Source: Progne subis subis
Lineage: Eukaryota; Chordata; Aves; Passeriformes; Hirundinidae
Reading direction: 5' to 3'
Length of the DNA stretch: 64,000 bases
Assembly: GCA_022316685.1 (NCBI GenBank)
Contig: JAKJHU010001862.1
Coordinates: 1-64,000, forward strand
Shown here piece after piece: positions 39,340 to 50,524 of the stretch. Numbering within the stretch: the first letter of the stretch is position 1; each line of letters opens with the position of its first letter. The notes under the pieces are model-generated. The model was not told the origin of the DNA. It saw only the letters and a list, made by a program, of their open reading frames with translations, and did not search any database. Position numbers and translations under genes: made by a program.

Positions 39340-40530
39340 GAGGGTCCCACCAGCCAGGTCACAGAAGGTGCTGAGATGGAGGGTCCCACCAGCACGGTCA
39401 CAGAAGGTGCTGAGATGGAGGGTCCCACCAGCACGGTCACAGAAGGTGCTGAGATGGAGGGTCCCACCAGCAGGGTCACAGAAGGTGCTGAGATGGAGGG
39501 TCCCACCAGCACAATCACAGAAGGTGCTGAGATGGAGGGTCCCACCAGCACGGTCACAGAAGGTGCTGAGATGGAGGGTCCCACCAGCACGGTCACAGAA
39601 GGTGCTGAGATGGAGGGTCCCACCAGCAGGGTCACAGAAGGTGCTGAGATGGAGGGTCCCACCAGCAGGGTCACAGAAGGTGCTGAGATGGAGGGTCCCA
39701 CCAGCACGGTCACAGAAGGTGCTGAGATGGAGGGTCCCACCAGCACGGTCACAGAAGGTGCTGAGATGGAGGGTCCCACCAGCAGGGTCACAGAAGGTGC
39801 TGAGATGGAGGGTCCCACCAGCACGGTCACAGAAGGTGCTGAGATGGAGGGTCCCACCAGCACGGTCACAGAAGGTGCTGAGATGGAGGGTCCCACCAGC
39901 ACAATCACAGAAGGTGCTGAGATGGAGGGTCCCACCAGCACGGTCACAGAAGGTGCTGAGATGGAGGGTCCCACCAGCAGGGTCACAGAAGGTGCTGAGA
40001 TGGAGGGTCCCACCAGCAGGGTCACAGAAGGTGCTGAGATGGAGGGTCCCACCAGCACGGTCACAGAAGGTGCTGAGATGGAGGGTCCCACCAGCAGGGT
40101 CACAGAAGGTGCTGAGATGGAGGGTCCCACCAGCACGGTCACAGAAGGTGCTGAGATGGAGGGTCCCACCAGCACGGTCACAGAAGGTGCTGAGATGGAG
40201 GGTCCCACCAGCACAATCACAGAAGGTGCTGAGATGGAGGGTCCCACCAGCACGGTCACAGAAGGTGCTGAGATGGAGGGTCCCACCAGCAGGGTCACAG
40301 AAGGTGCTGAGATGGAGGGTCCCACCAGCACGGTCACAGAAGGTGCTGAGATGGAGGGTCCCACCAGCACGGTCACAGAAGGTGCTGAGATGGACGGTCC
40401 CACCAGCACGGTCACAGAAGGTGCTGAGATGGAGGGTCCCACCAGCCAGGTCACAGAAGGTGCTGCGATGGAGGGTCCCACCAGCACGGTCACAGAAGCT
40501 GTTGGGCTGGAGGGTCCCACCAGGATCACT
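39340..40530. repeat. 39-bp minisatellite, 30.5 copies
   Basis: Thirty full copies and one partial copy of GGAGGGTCCCACCAGCACGG plus TCACAGAAGGTGCTGAGAT, at an invariant 39 bp. As 39 is 13 codons and the unit has no stop in several frames, a 493-codon plus-strand frame from 39157 reads as a Thr/Glu-rich 13-residue repeat (EGPTSTVTEGAEM). Antisense frames of about 430 codons are equally open, so there is no evidence that it is translated. Units differ mostly at one site (GCACGG, GCAGGG, GCACAA), and these variants recur with an 8-unit period. Confidence 0.97.
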
Positions 40531-40820
40531 GGCTCCAGCTCCTGGACCCAGCCTTGGCTCACCTGCACTGTTATGGGTAGGACTCAGCCTGAGGTGCAAT
40601 GTCCTAAATGGACAAGTTTCCTCCTTTCCCAGCTGTGATTTACTACTTGGAGTTTAGCTGAGATGCTTTATTTCTTTTTTTATACAAGTCAACATCTTCC
40701 GAGAGTGCCCAATTAAAAGAAGAAGTATTTCTCTGCAGGCACAGGCTGCAGTGGCTGCGGTGTCTGTGAGAGGCTCCCCTCAGCCCTGTCCTCCTCCTGG
40801 GCAGGGGAAACCACCAGAGA
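40531..40820. other. Single-copy spacer
   Basis: Short unique stretch between two arrays, AT-rich in the middle. Nothing recognised. Confidence 0.5.
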
Positions 40821-41033
40821 AGGACTTGGATGTCCCTGGGGATGATCCAGGCCTGGAGCTGTGGGTCAGGGATGGTTTGGGTGTCCCTGGGATGATCCAG
40901 GCCTGGAGCTGTGGGTCAGGGATGGTTTGGATGTCCCTACAGATGATCCAGGTCTGGAGCTGTGGGTCAGGGATGGTTTGGATGTCCCTGGGGATGATCC
41001 AGGTCTGGAGCTGTGGGTCAGGGATGGTTTGGC
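40821..41033. repeat. 50/51-bp minisatellite, 4 copies
   Basis: Four copies of GATGGTTTGGATGTCCCTGG plus GGATGATCCAGGTCTGGAGC and TGTGGGTCAGG, with GATGG at 40871, 40921 and 40972. Differences are a few substitutions and one-base indels. Confidence 0.93.
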
Positions 41034-41082
41034 ACTTGCTGTGCTCTGACACACATGAAGGGAGCGGTTTTGTGTTGGAATA

Positions 41083-41662
41083 GTCATTTATTATTATCAC
41101 AGGAGCACGAAGGGGATTGTCCCAGCTGCTCAGAGCTGTACTGGTGACTCCAGTGGGCTCTACCCTGCACAGGTCCTTCACTTCAGGCAGGTGACACCTG
41201 CAGTTTTATCTTTGCTGTGTCCCATGTTCTGTGCTGCCCAGGCGCAGCTCTGAGCTCACACTCAGCGTCACTCAGCTCTCTGCACACAGCAGGGACACAA
41301 AACAAATCCTGTTCCTGCTGCACACCGAGGACAACTTTCAGCCCCAAAGCACAAACAAGGGTGGCTGGAGGGAGGAACGAGAAGGATGGGAGCTCACAGC
41401 CTGGAGCTGGAATGGGACAATTAAACCCCAATGTGCAAATGGATCAAAACTATATATTTTTTATATATATATCACTATAAAAGTGTCTGGCCTTTCCATT
41501 TTGTGACCATTTTGTGTCCACCTTGGATGTAGCCCTGGTCAGGCCCTGTCCTGCCCAAGGTGTATCCTGGAGGCCTTTCAATAAATCCCTGCTTTATTCT
41601 CTGGCTCTGTCCAGTCTCTGTTCCAGGTCAGCCTTCCCAAGGCATCACTTGGACTTCATGCT
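41083..41662 (+). mobile_element. Probable LTR with TATA box and poly(A) signal
   Basis: TATAAAA at 41476-41482 is followed by a run ending in GGAGGCCTTTCAATAAATCC, with AATAAA at 41580-41585 and then a T/C-rich segment (CTTTATTCTCTGGCTCTGTC). TATA and AATAAA about 100 bp apart with a U5-like tail is the layout of an LTR promoter/R region. The left boundary (about 41083) is a guess from the change of sequence character, and I could not identify a duplication. No retroviral genes adjoin it. Confidence 0.5.
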
Positions 41663-41765
41663 CCTGGTGGGTCCCTTCCAACTCAGAACTTTCTGTGACT
41701 GTGGGCTGGAAGGGACCTTTAAAGGTCGCCTAGTCCCACCCTCTCTGCCATGGGCAGTTCTTGGC
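41663..41765. mobile_element. CR1 3'-end pieces, tail to tail
   Basis: GGTGGGTCCCTTCCAACTCA followed by GAACTTTCTGTGACT is a plus-oriented CR1 terminus. It is followed at once by GGGCTGGAAGGGACCTTTAA and GCCATGGGCAG, a minus-oriented terminus. Two CR1 tails therefore meet here, or one insertion occurred in the tail of the other. Confidence 0.65.
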
Positions 41766-42130
41766 TCGCCCTGGTTTTCCATAGAGTGTTCCAGAAACCC
41801 AAGGGGTCTCTTTAGGAACTGAAATGCAATTTGGCTCCTGGAATGTCTTCATATTTTATTTACATGACAAAATGGATCTTAATTTTTGATATGCACCATA
41901 CATATTGATAGGCCAGGATGCTGAGGGCAAATTGCTTTCTGTTTTCAGCGAGGAGGCCTGTGGATAGGGGCGGGGGTGGGTGTGTTGTGTGGGACCTTCC
42001 AGCTGGGCACAAAGCCACCTGCGGCCATGGGGACACTGACTCCTCGTGCCATCGCCAGGGGCACCATCACAGGACAGAAACCTCTGTCACACCTGTCCTC
42101 GTCCTCTAGGACAAGCTAAATTACACCGAA
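41766..42130. other. Single-copy spacer
   Basis: Unique sequence, AT-rich to 41930 then GC-rich. No gene recognised. Confidence 0.5.
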
Positions 42131-42525
42131 CCATGAAATCACCAAGGTTTGGAAAGGCCCCCAAGATCTTCAAGTTCAATCTGACAAATGCCCCCACAAA
42201 AACGCTGTCAACATAGTGCAATGTGTGCTTGTTTTTGTCCCCTCCCAGAAACAGTGACTCTGCCACTGCCCAGCCTGTCCCAAAGTGCAATGTCTGTTGT
42301 GTTTGTCCCCTCTGCCCCTGCCCAGCCTGCCCCAAAGTGCAATGTCTGTTGTGTTTGTCCCCTCTGCCACTGCCCAGCCTGTCCCAAAGTGCAATGTCTG
42401 TTGTGTTTGTCCCCTCTGCCACTGCCCAGCCTGTCCCAAAGTGCAATGTCTGTTGTGTTTGTCCCCTCTGCCACTGCCCAGGCAGCCCTTCCTGTGCTTG
42501 GCCACTCTTTCAGTGGAAGAGCTGC
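42131..42525 (-). mobile_element. CR1 LINE copy interrupted by an internal minisatellite
   Basis: The left part (CCATGAAATCACCAAGGTTT, GGAAAGGCCCCCAAGATC, TTCAAGTTCAAT) and the right part (GGCAGCCCTTCCTGTGCTTG, GCCACTCTTTCAGTGGAAGA) are consecutive pieces of one reverse CR1 3' region. Between them lie four extra 52-bp units whose sequence includes the intervening CR1 segment (ACTCTGCCACTGCCCAGCC). The array thus arose from CR1 sequence. Confidence 0.8.
42258..42481. repeat. 52-bp minisatellite inside CR1, 4+ copies
   Basis: CAAAGTGCAATGTCTGTTGT occurs at 42281, 42333, 42385 and 42437, exactly 52 bp apart. Each copy ends in CTCTGCCACTGCCCAGCCTG. Copies are nearly identical, with one CCCCTG variant. 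The flanks are the two halves of a CR1 copy. Confidence 0.95.
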
Positions 42526-43309
42526 AATTGTTTTGAAGATGCTGCTGCTTTAGTTATGTGACCTGCAGCAGCAGGGTGCAATCCCAGGCGAGCTGCAGTC
42601 CCAGAGCACGTGCTGGTCTGGCTGGAGCCCCCACCATGGGTTTGCAGGGCGCTGCACGCTGACACCAGAAATCAATCGTGACAAACGAGCGCTTTGCTGA
42701 ACCTGCAGCGGGTTCACGCTCAGAACGTGGGGGGACAGCACGTGGGGGGAGCCACGGGGCCAAGGGGACTCCGAACAGCCTGGGCTTCCCGCTCAGCAGC
42801 AAAGCCACAAACAGAGAAACGGGCTGCACTTCCAGGGAGGATGCTGCAGGAATAGCAATCAGAGCTGCACACTGAAGATCAATTGAAATGCACTGATTTC
42901 CTTCCACGCAGCCGTGAGCTTTGACTCTGCGCAGACACAAACACGTATTTACTGCGCCGAATAAACTCATAAATTATTCTTTAACTGCAGGAAACTATTA
43001 GGTGTGAAATCATGAGAAAGTTATTAAATGGGGCTGGCTAATATTTACAGAATGTGTGGAACGTGGCGTTCCCTCCGATGCAGCAATAGAGAACACGTCG
43101 ATATTTAGGAATGGTAATAAAAACTTCCCTGAGAGCAGCAGCAGGGCTGCAGTAGCACTGAGGGATGTTGGAGAAGCTTCAGTGCAGTTTCCCTGAGGGG
43201 GCTGACGGACCTCTAAAGCACGGTGAGCAGGCTGAGGAGCCCGGGCTCTGCGCACCCCTTCGGGTCCTGCCTGGGGAGAGATAATTGTCACCTTCCAGGG
43301 CCTGAAGAT
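42526..43309. other. Single-copy spacer
   Basis: GC-balanced unique sequence, AT-rich at 42880-43100. No gene recognised. Confidence 0.5.
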
Positions 43310-43492
43310 GCACAGGGTGCCGTCAGTCACAGCTGTGGCTGCCCCTGGATCCCTGGCAGTACCCAAGGCCAGGATGGACACTGGGGCTGGAGATGCCTGT
43401 GCCATGGCAGGGGGGGCACTGGGTGGGATTTAAGGTGCCCCCCAACACAAATCATTCTGGAGTTCCCTGAATCTGTGACCATCCTATGACCC
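43310..43492 (+). mobile_element. CR1 LINE 3' end
   Basis: CAGCTGTGGCTGCCCCTGGA, TCCCTGGCAGTACCCAAGGC, CAGGATGGACACTGGGGCTG, GCACTGGGTGGGATTTAAGG and a tail ending CTGAATCTGTGACCATCC. This is a typical 5'-truncated CR1 with a nearly complete 3' end. Confidence 0.93.
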
Positions 43493-44447
43493 AGCACTGG
43501 GTTATAAGACAAAATGTCTTATACAGGGCGCTGGTACTCCAAGAGAGGCTCCTGTAAGTTATTTTTCAGAACAGAGCCCTCCCTCCTGTGTCTGTGCATG
43601 TTCTGCAGCGCTCGGGCTCAGCCAGGCAGGGAAAATGCAGTTCAGCCAGGGACATGTTCCTGTGTTCTAACATCTCTCCTTTTCCCCATTCCCAGCCTCT
43701 CCTCAAGTTCTCTCTAATCCTTTTCCAACTCTCATGACTTTCACTTTCAGGAAAGACTCATTTAGCTCAGGAACACTCTTGTCAGGGGAAGGAGAGGGGA
43801 GATGAAACAGCCAGTCGTAAAGGTGGAATTACCCACGTCCAATTTGTAATGACTGTACTTAAGATGCACTTAAAGACAATGGCAGCACCTTTATTGCTCT
43901 GTTATTGCTTCTTACAGCAACGTGCCCCATTACTGGCAAATAAATCCCAGAATCCCACTGTAAAATTATTGTGTTTTCCCTTCCATGAATATTGTAAAAA
44001 AAAAAAATACACTTAAAAACTACGAAAAAATTTTGACAAAAACTGCAAATAGCAAAGAAATTCTACATCCAAAACTATTAAGTTGTTCTTCTTGGAAATA
44101 TGAAGAGACCTTGAAGGCTTTTAATCAGCACTGGAGTGTTTGTCACAGGACAGGGATTTAGCAATGGAGCAGTGCCTTAAGGATTGAGTGTTTTCCTTTG
44201 ATCCGTTCCAACTCACCCCATCTCTTATTTCAGTTTCCTCGTTCATTTTTAATTTAAATGTGTTCTTGACAGAAGAGTTAAAGTGTCATAGAAATAAATT
44301 GTAACTGATACATTTTTAAATTTATGTTTGCTTTGCAAGAGCTGTTGGCAGGCTCCATGATGTACCAGCGCCCGTGGAATCAATCAGGGATCACAGGGAG
44401 GTGCTGGGACCTTCCACATCACCAGGCACTGGCCTGCAGCTGATACA
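43493..44447. other. Single-copy spacer
   Basis: Unique sequence, AT-rich from about 43840 with a short A12 run near 43996. No gene recognised. Confidence 0.5.
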
Positions 44448-44500
44448 GGGAAGGAATTCCTGCTTGGGAGGGTGTGAGGCCCTGGCACAGGGTGTCTGTT
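44448..44500 (+). mobile_element. Short CR1 fragment
   Basis: GGGAAGGAATTCCTGCTTGG, GAGGGTGTGAGGCCCTGGC and ACAGGGTG match one CR1 block. The sequence then leaves CR1 and leads into the LTR-like segment that follows. Confidence 0.6.
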
Positions 44501-44654
44501 GGAGTCCAGGGCATTCCTTTGGCTGCCCTGGAGGGTCAGAGCCCTGGGCAGGGGGCTCTGGGACCACAGCCCAGAGCTCAGAGAGACACTGGATTTGATC
44601 TCAGTCCATGGGAGAGGCTTCTTGCACTGCAGGAAGCATTGCAGGCCACAAGAG

Positions 44655-45085
44655 TGTGAAAGATTGTAGTTTAGTATATCACAGGGTGAAAAAACAGTGG
44701 TTTTGGATTTCTTGTATTGAGGTGAATGGGGACAAGATGGAGAATTTGGGGTGTTGTCTCCTTCTCCTTCTTTCCTCTTCCCTCACTCCATTTCTGCAGT
44801 GACGTTGGCACAAAGTAGTTTGTGAGGATTGGGTCAAAGTAAAGATGACCTTTTTAGTAATAGTGATAGACATTGGTAATAAATAGTAAATATCAAATAC
44901 GTAGCAATTAGTATAAAAGATAAGGACAGCCCTGGGATGGGGGGAGTCACCAGATGTCTGAGCCACGGCAAACATCTTCTGGACACTGAGAAAATGGTAA
45001 GATAAGAACTAATAAACATGAAGCATGCAACCTTGAAGACTCCGTCTTTTCCTGTGTTTGGCTCAGAGCTTTGCAGAGGGCAAAA
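44655..45085 (+). mobile_element. LTR-like element (second type)
   Basis: Starts TGTGAAAGATTGTAGTTTAG. Has a TATAAAAGATAAGG-type promoter motif near 44913 and AATAAACATGAAGC near 45011, followed by a T/C-rich U5-like tail. The TATA-to-AATAAA spacing of about 95 bp fits an LTR. Boundaries are approximate and no duplication was confirmed. The 100 bp upstream could be the remaining 3' end of a provirus. Confidence 0.5.
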
Positions 45086-45167
45086 AAGACTCTAAAACCA
45101 CCTGAATGCGGGGAATTTAAGCTCCAGCAAGCCGCCCCCCAACAACTGCCAAAACAGGGCAGCAACA

Positions 45168-45327
45168 GGTGCCCAGAGCAGCTGTGGCTGCCCCTGGATC
45201 CCTGGCAGTGCCCAAGGCCAGGCTGGAGCAGCCTGGGACAGTGGGAGCTGTCCCTGCCATGGTGGCACTGGGTGGGATTTCAGGCACCTCCCAACCCAAA
45301 CCATTCCGGGATTCCATGACTCTCTAA
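45168..45327 (+). mobile_element. CR1 LINE 3' end
   Basis: GGTGCCCAGAGCAGCTGTGG, CTGCCCCTGGATCCCTGGCA, GTGCCCAAGGCCAGGCTGG, GCACTGGGTGGGATTTCAGG and CCAAACCATTCCGGGATTCC. Compared with other copies it lacks a short stretch between AGGCTGG and AGCAGCC. Confidence 0.93.
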
Positions 45328-45631
45328 CTGAAATTCAGGAGGAAGGTCTGTCCTCCCCAGGATTTCTGTGCTTTTTAAATGCAATTTTCTTCACTGAATT
45401 TGCTCACTCGTTTCTGGACAGAGCTTGTCCCAAGAGACTCCTGCAGAGCCTTTAAATCCACCCCGAGCCCGGGGGGGCTTTGGCAGCAGGGGCTCCGTGG
45501 TGGTGGGAGGGTGCTCGGCATGCCGCGTGCACACATTATCCAAAATCACGAGAACACGGGTTTGGGGGCCGGTGGGAGCTGCAAGGCTCCAGTCACCCCT
45601 TGGCATGTCCCACGCTGGCCATGAGGTGTGG
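45328..45631. other. Single-copy spacer
   Basis: Unique, GC-rich in its right half. It ends in the GTGTGG target site (45626-45631). No gene recognised. Confidence 0.5.
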
Positions 45632-46019
45632 TGTGATGGGGACACGCAAAGCAATCACATGGAGACGAGAGATTTGCAGGGCAGAGATGTTCCTCCCAGA
45701 GAGCCCGAGGCTGAGCCAAGCCCAGAGCCCCTCTGCCTGTTTATTTCTTACTTTTTATCCATTTGTGGGTCTGGCTGTGGATTGGCTTCTGGAGTTTTCA
45801 CCTCCCAGCCCAATGGCCAGACCAGCTGTCAGTTACAATTGTTTTCAGGTTAGAAACGTGCAAACAAAGGACAGGGAATGAAAAACAAAGGATTTGTTTA
45901 TGTTCCATGTGTGAGAAAAGGCAAAAACTGCTCCTAATATTGTACAGAAGCTAAAAAGTCTGACTCCACCTTATGAACAATCAAAAGGCTTTAAAAAGCT
46001 CAGAAAAACCAGGGTGACA
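45632..46019 (-). mobile_element. Solo LTR, TGTTACCC family, subfamily A, perfect TSD
   Basis: 388 bp, with plus-strand ends TGTGATGGGGAC and CAGGGTGACA. GTGTGG flanks both sides (45626-45631 and 46020-46025). It shares the GGAGACGAGAGATTTGCAGG block with the copies at 16338 and 56512. In the minus-strand sense the TATA motif has become GGATAAAAAG, a likely promoter-weakening change. Solo LTR. Confidence 0.95.
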
Positions 46020-48202
46020 GTGTGGGGCTGAGCGTCTCCTCCCTGGGGCCCTGGCGGTGCTGTCCCTGCCTTGGGGACGTGCTGGCGGCGCTGGCACAGC
46101 CCTGGGCACCACGACAAACCAGGACACGCCGCCCTCTGCTCGGCTGGCGCCCCTCGCTCGCCATCACCAAAGCCCCACCGCGCTGCAGAGGCTGGCGAAT
46201 TTCAAAGCCAATTTGATACCAGCAGCTAAAAGAGCGAGAAGGAAGCGGCACAACAGCCCAGCAGAGCAATGATGATATTTACGCTGTGAGGGATGAAATG
46301 AATTTCATTGCGAGTGGTTGGACACGTGGACTATAATTGGGGAACTCTGAAGCAGAGATCTCAGCTGCATCTCTCCACGCAGTTAGTGCAGCCCAATTCC
46401 CCGCCAAATGAAAGCCAGCACTGCTCCCCACAGCTGCAAGGGCACAGCAGTTGGGAGTGGGACTCTATTTACACACACTTTTCCCTCTCGGTGAAGAATT
46501 TATCAACGGAGAGGTGATTTCTGTGGGGGGTTGCAGTGTGCTGCTGGTGGGGTGCCAGCAGAGGTGTCTCCAGCAGCAGGGGAGGGGATGGCAGGGCTCT
46601 GGGGGTTTTATCACAGAGCAGAGATGGAGCAAACCTTGGCCACAAAGACCTGGGCAAGGCAAACAACCCCAAGAGCCAGGTGAAAGGTGCATGAGGAGGG
46701 CAGGGCCTCCCCAGGGAGGGTGAGTGTGCTTGAGGGGCTGGGGGCCTGGCAGAAGCTGAGCTCGAGGGTGCCAGGGGCTCACCTCTGTTTGTGTCGGGGC
46801 CACTGGCTGGGAAAAGGACAAACAGGGAGCTGGGTTATGCCCTCATTCCTGAGCACTCACACTGGGAACTCAGGAGCTGCCAAACCCAACTGGGGTGCTG
46901 CTGGAGAGAAGCAGAGGGAGCTTGTGCCACCTGGCCCTAGGTGGGATGGAATTTCCTGGGCTTATATCGAGTTCAGAGCACAGAACCATCAGGAGCAGGG
47001 GCACAGGGGCTCGGGGGCTGTCCCCGGGGTGGGGACAGAGTGGCTGCACCCACCACACCGAGGGTCTCACCACCAGCACTGCACCCCGGACTTCACCACG
47101 GCAGGCAGGAGGAGGAAAGCAGCAGGGCTGTCAGATCTTGGCAGATGTCCCCAAATGTGTCTCTGAACACACGCACAGGGAGGGTCTGTCTGCAGCTCAC
47201 GTGGGCCTGGCGTGAACTGAGCTTTGTGGGACCAGCTCCCCAAGGGCTGCCCCAGCCCCTGCCCCTCGGATGGTGATCCCCCCAAAACCCCCGCAGATAC
47301 ACAGAGCCAGGAATGGGATTCTTGTTTGCTTGGGATCGTGGGTGCGGTTCCTCCCTGAGGGGCAGAAGGACACAGGTGGGCATCTGGAAAGATGGCTTGG
47401 AATAAGAATTTTGAAAGTATTTGTATTGTTAAACTCCTGAAGTGTCAAGGGATGCCTCTGCCACCGTCTCTTTCCAACCACTTTTTAGCCTGAAACATAA
47501 TGAAATGTAAAGGAAAGGAAATGAGAAAATGTGAGGAGTGTGATTTGCCTTTTGTTGTGTAGCTCGTATCTACAAATTGCTTAGCACAATCCTGTTAGTT
47601 ACTCCAGGAATGTGAGCGTGCATGAATTTTACCTGGTTATTATTATTTCTAGCAGAAGTCAGCCCTGCCACACGCAGAGGCTGTGAGCCCCAGGTGATCA
47701 TCATTAGTAGATCAAATCCCTGCACTCTGAGCAGCATATTAACACCACAATTTTCAGGAACAGCTCTAATAACACTTTCTGACAGCCGGAGCTGCCATAA
47801 AGTGCTGCCGCTCACACCCCGATAAACTGCTTCCCAAAGTGTTTTATGGAATATTCATCAGTCTGAGGAAATAACGCAGCTCTCAGGATGTTATTATCCA
47901 TCTTTTCCTCGTGATCCTGTCCAGGCAGGGAGGTTTGTTGCTGGCTGGCTCTCCAGGCACCAGCGCTGACCGCAGCGCCCGGGCTGGCAGCGCTCGGGGA
48001 TCTCCAGGCAGGTGCAGCTGAGCTGCAGAGCCCCAGCTCCATCAGAGGGTAGCAGCTGCTTACACCGCTCAGAACCTGGATGGAGCTGCACAGACAGCTC
48101 CCAGAATGAGGTGAAAGCAAGCAGGAAAGGAGCAGAGGGGGTGAAACAGGCTGTGTGAGGAGCACCCCGGCAGGAGGCTGCTGAAGGCACGTTTCTCCCC
48201 AG
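46020..48202. other. Single-copy spacer
   Basis: Unique sequence of 2.2 kb, GC-rich from 46500 to 47300 and AT-rich from 47480 to 47900. Open frames of 60-160 codons show no domain, signal peptide or splice context that I would trust. Confidence 0.5.
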
Positions 48203-48415
48203 GTTATCGCACAATCCCAGACAGGTTCGGGTGGGGACAGACCTCAAAACTCATCTCATTCCACCTGCCATGGGCAGGTTCCCCTTCCACTGTCCCAGGT
48301 TGCTCCAAGCCCCGTCCAACCTGGCCTTGAACATTTCAGGGACAGCACATCCCTCACTGGAGAAGGGGAGAGATTCCCACTCCTGCCAGTCACTCCCTCC
48401 TGTCCAAATCTCTCC
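48203..48415 (-). mobile_element. CR1 LINE 3' fragment (reverse)
   Basis: CTCATCTCATTCCACCTGCC, ATGGGCAGGTTCCCCTTCCA, CTGTCCCAGGTTGCTCCAAG, CCCCGTCCAACCTGGCCTTG and AACATTTCAGGGACAGCACA follow the complement of CR1 in order. Confidence 0.92.
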
Positions 48416-49965
48416 CTGGGCAGGGTTTGTGTGGATGCAGGTTTCCTCTCCAGCTAACAAGGCTCTCACCACGGTGCCACGAGATGTTCTCACGCTGTCA
48501 CCTCTTCCCTGGCAGCACAGACGGGGATGTGGCAGCTCTGGCACAGCCCCTGCCTCTGGCACAGCCTGGCCACGCTGCATTGGACTTCACTTTCCCTTGA
48601 ATTTCACTCCCTCCACTTTACTGCCCACCAATGACCTGCTGCTAAGTTTCTGTCAGTTGTTTCCATGGCACACCTTCCACCCAAACCCAGGGATTCTCCA
48701 CTGTGGGCGCTCACGGGACTGGCAGGAGGGCTGACTGACAGCTGCCCGTCACCGGCAGTGCCCTCAGTTCCTCTGTCACAGTGAATGCCTCATCCTCGTG
48801 TTCTCTAGAGGGTTCCATAAGGTACCGAAGGGTTTTATTCCTCCTAGATTACTTTTATGTGTCTGTGGGGACATCTCTCTGAAGGCACAAGAAGTCAGAA
48901 CCGAAATAATTCCTGCCTTAAATAAAATCAGTGACGATTTTTGTCATATCTCTCTGAGGTGCTGGCAGGCAGCACTGAGAGCTGCTCATGGTGTGGTCAC
49001 CAGCTGCAGCCCCCGTTGCAGGGACAGTTGTGTTCTGCAGCACTGGCTGCCAGCTGAAGGGAAATGCCCCATTCCCTGGTTTTGCTGAACAGCAGCTGAA
49101 CCCTGGCACCTTTTCCCTGAAGGACATCTGCGGGGCTTTCCCACGCAGCAGGGGCAGGAGCGTGTCTGCAGATGTCACCACGTCCCAGCACCGTGGAGGT
49201 GGCAGGAGGGGGTCTGGGGGGTCTGTAAGAGCCCAGGTCCTGTGAACCACCCGGGAGAGGCTGAGAGGTGGCACCTGCACGTCTGCAGGGACGCTGGGCA
49301 CAGCTGCTCCCACCAGCTGCCTTCTCACCTTCCACTGCCCCTGATTTATTCCGGTGTTTCTGGGCGTGCCAGTGCCTGCTCTTTGCTTGGCTTGTTGCAC
49401 GAAAATCGGCTTTGACAGGAAAGCCCATATGAAAGGAAAGCTGGCACAGCAGTGGTGGATTTGATCTCCATCAGCATGTGGAAACCCAAGAAATATTCAT
49501 ATAGAGGCGCTTTGAATTGCCGGCTTTGTTTTCTCTGGGTGCTGAGGCAAAAATTTAAATAGCAAATGTTTGAGTGCACAGTGGAAGGATAAATCCACAT
49601 GCTAGAGGAAACCTCCCTTTGCTCTCCAGCGCTGCAGGTAGAGCTTTTTGTGCATTTTCCAGATCTCTGGGTGAGCCCTGCTCACGAGGATGAGCAGGGT
49701 GTTAATCATTTATCCCTGATTCCCTCGGTGCCACGAGACTTGGGTTGTGGCTCAGGGCCCCAGAAGAGCCAGCTCTGGGGGAGCCGTGCTGGGGCCGGGG
49801 GGAGCACTGGCCCCAGAGCAGGGAGGGGTCCTGGGGGTGAGCCCTGCCTGGGGAGCTGAGTCAAACACCCACCTGGGCGTGCCTGGTCCTGTCCTGCTTT
49901 AGGGAAAATTCGGGAGGAAACCTCTGAGTGGGGTCTGTCTGGGAGACAAACCCAAACAACCCCTC
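48416..49965. other. Single-copy spacer
   Basis: Unique sequence, GC-balanced with AT-rich parts at 48780-48960 and 49480-49600. No gene recognised. Confidence 0.5.
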
Positions 49966-49971
49966 CCCAAC

Positions 49972-50515
49972 TGTAGAAATTACTCCTCTGCTGTGGACTC
50001 CGGGACGGTGTGGATGGATGTAGAAGAGAGATCTCTGAAGTTGGGTTTTAGAAGATGAGGTTTATTGTAAGGGATGTGAGGCCTTGCTCTGAGTTGCCAG
50101 GCTGCAGCTCGTGGCAGGAAATTCCAGGAGAGGAAAGTCCTCGGGGAAGGGTGCCAGGCAAAGAGGAGACAGCAAAGAGCAAAGAGACCAACCCGCCCTT
50201 GAAGCTCCCTGATAAGGGGTCTCGAGGTGGGCTGGAACAGGACTTGTGCCAATGGGGTTACAGATACCTGATACTTCAGGGGAGGGTCACAGGTGTGGGA
50301 TGAACCATTGGGGGTGAGACAGAACATCCCATTTGACCTGGGTCTGGCTGCAGGTGACCTTCAGCTGGCCACAGAACTGTTTTCCCAGATATCCAGTATC
50401 TAATACATCTCAAACATCAAAAGTTACTTTCAATTCTATCTCACTTACAGGTTTCACATTCTCAGAATCTAAGCAGTCATATTTATAGGGCTTTCTGGCT
50501 TCATCCTCCCCAACA
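49972..50515 (-). mobile_element. Solo LTR, 544 bp, perfect 6-bp TSD
   Basis: The plus strand starts TGTAGAAATTACTCCTCTGC and ends ATCCTCCCCAACA. CCCAAC is duplicated on both sides (49966-49971 and 50516-50521). In the minus-strand sense it starts TGTTGGGGAGGATGAAGCC, has CCCTATAAATATGACTGC early and CAATAAACCTCATCTTC near the 3' end. It is unrelated in sequence to the 390-bp family. The 6-bp duplication again suggests a class II type integrase. There is no internal region. Confidence 0.9.
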
Positions 50516-50524
50516 CCCAACCAG

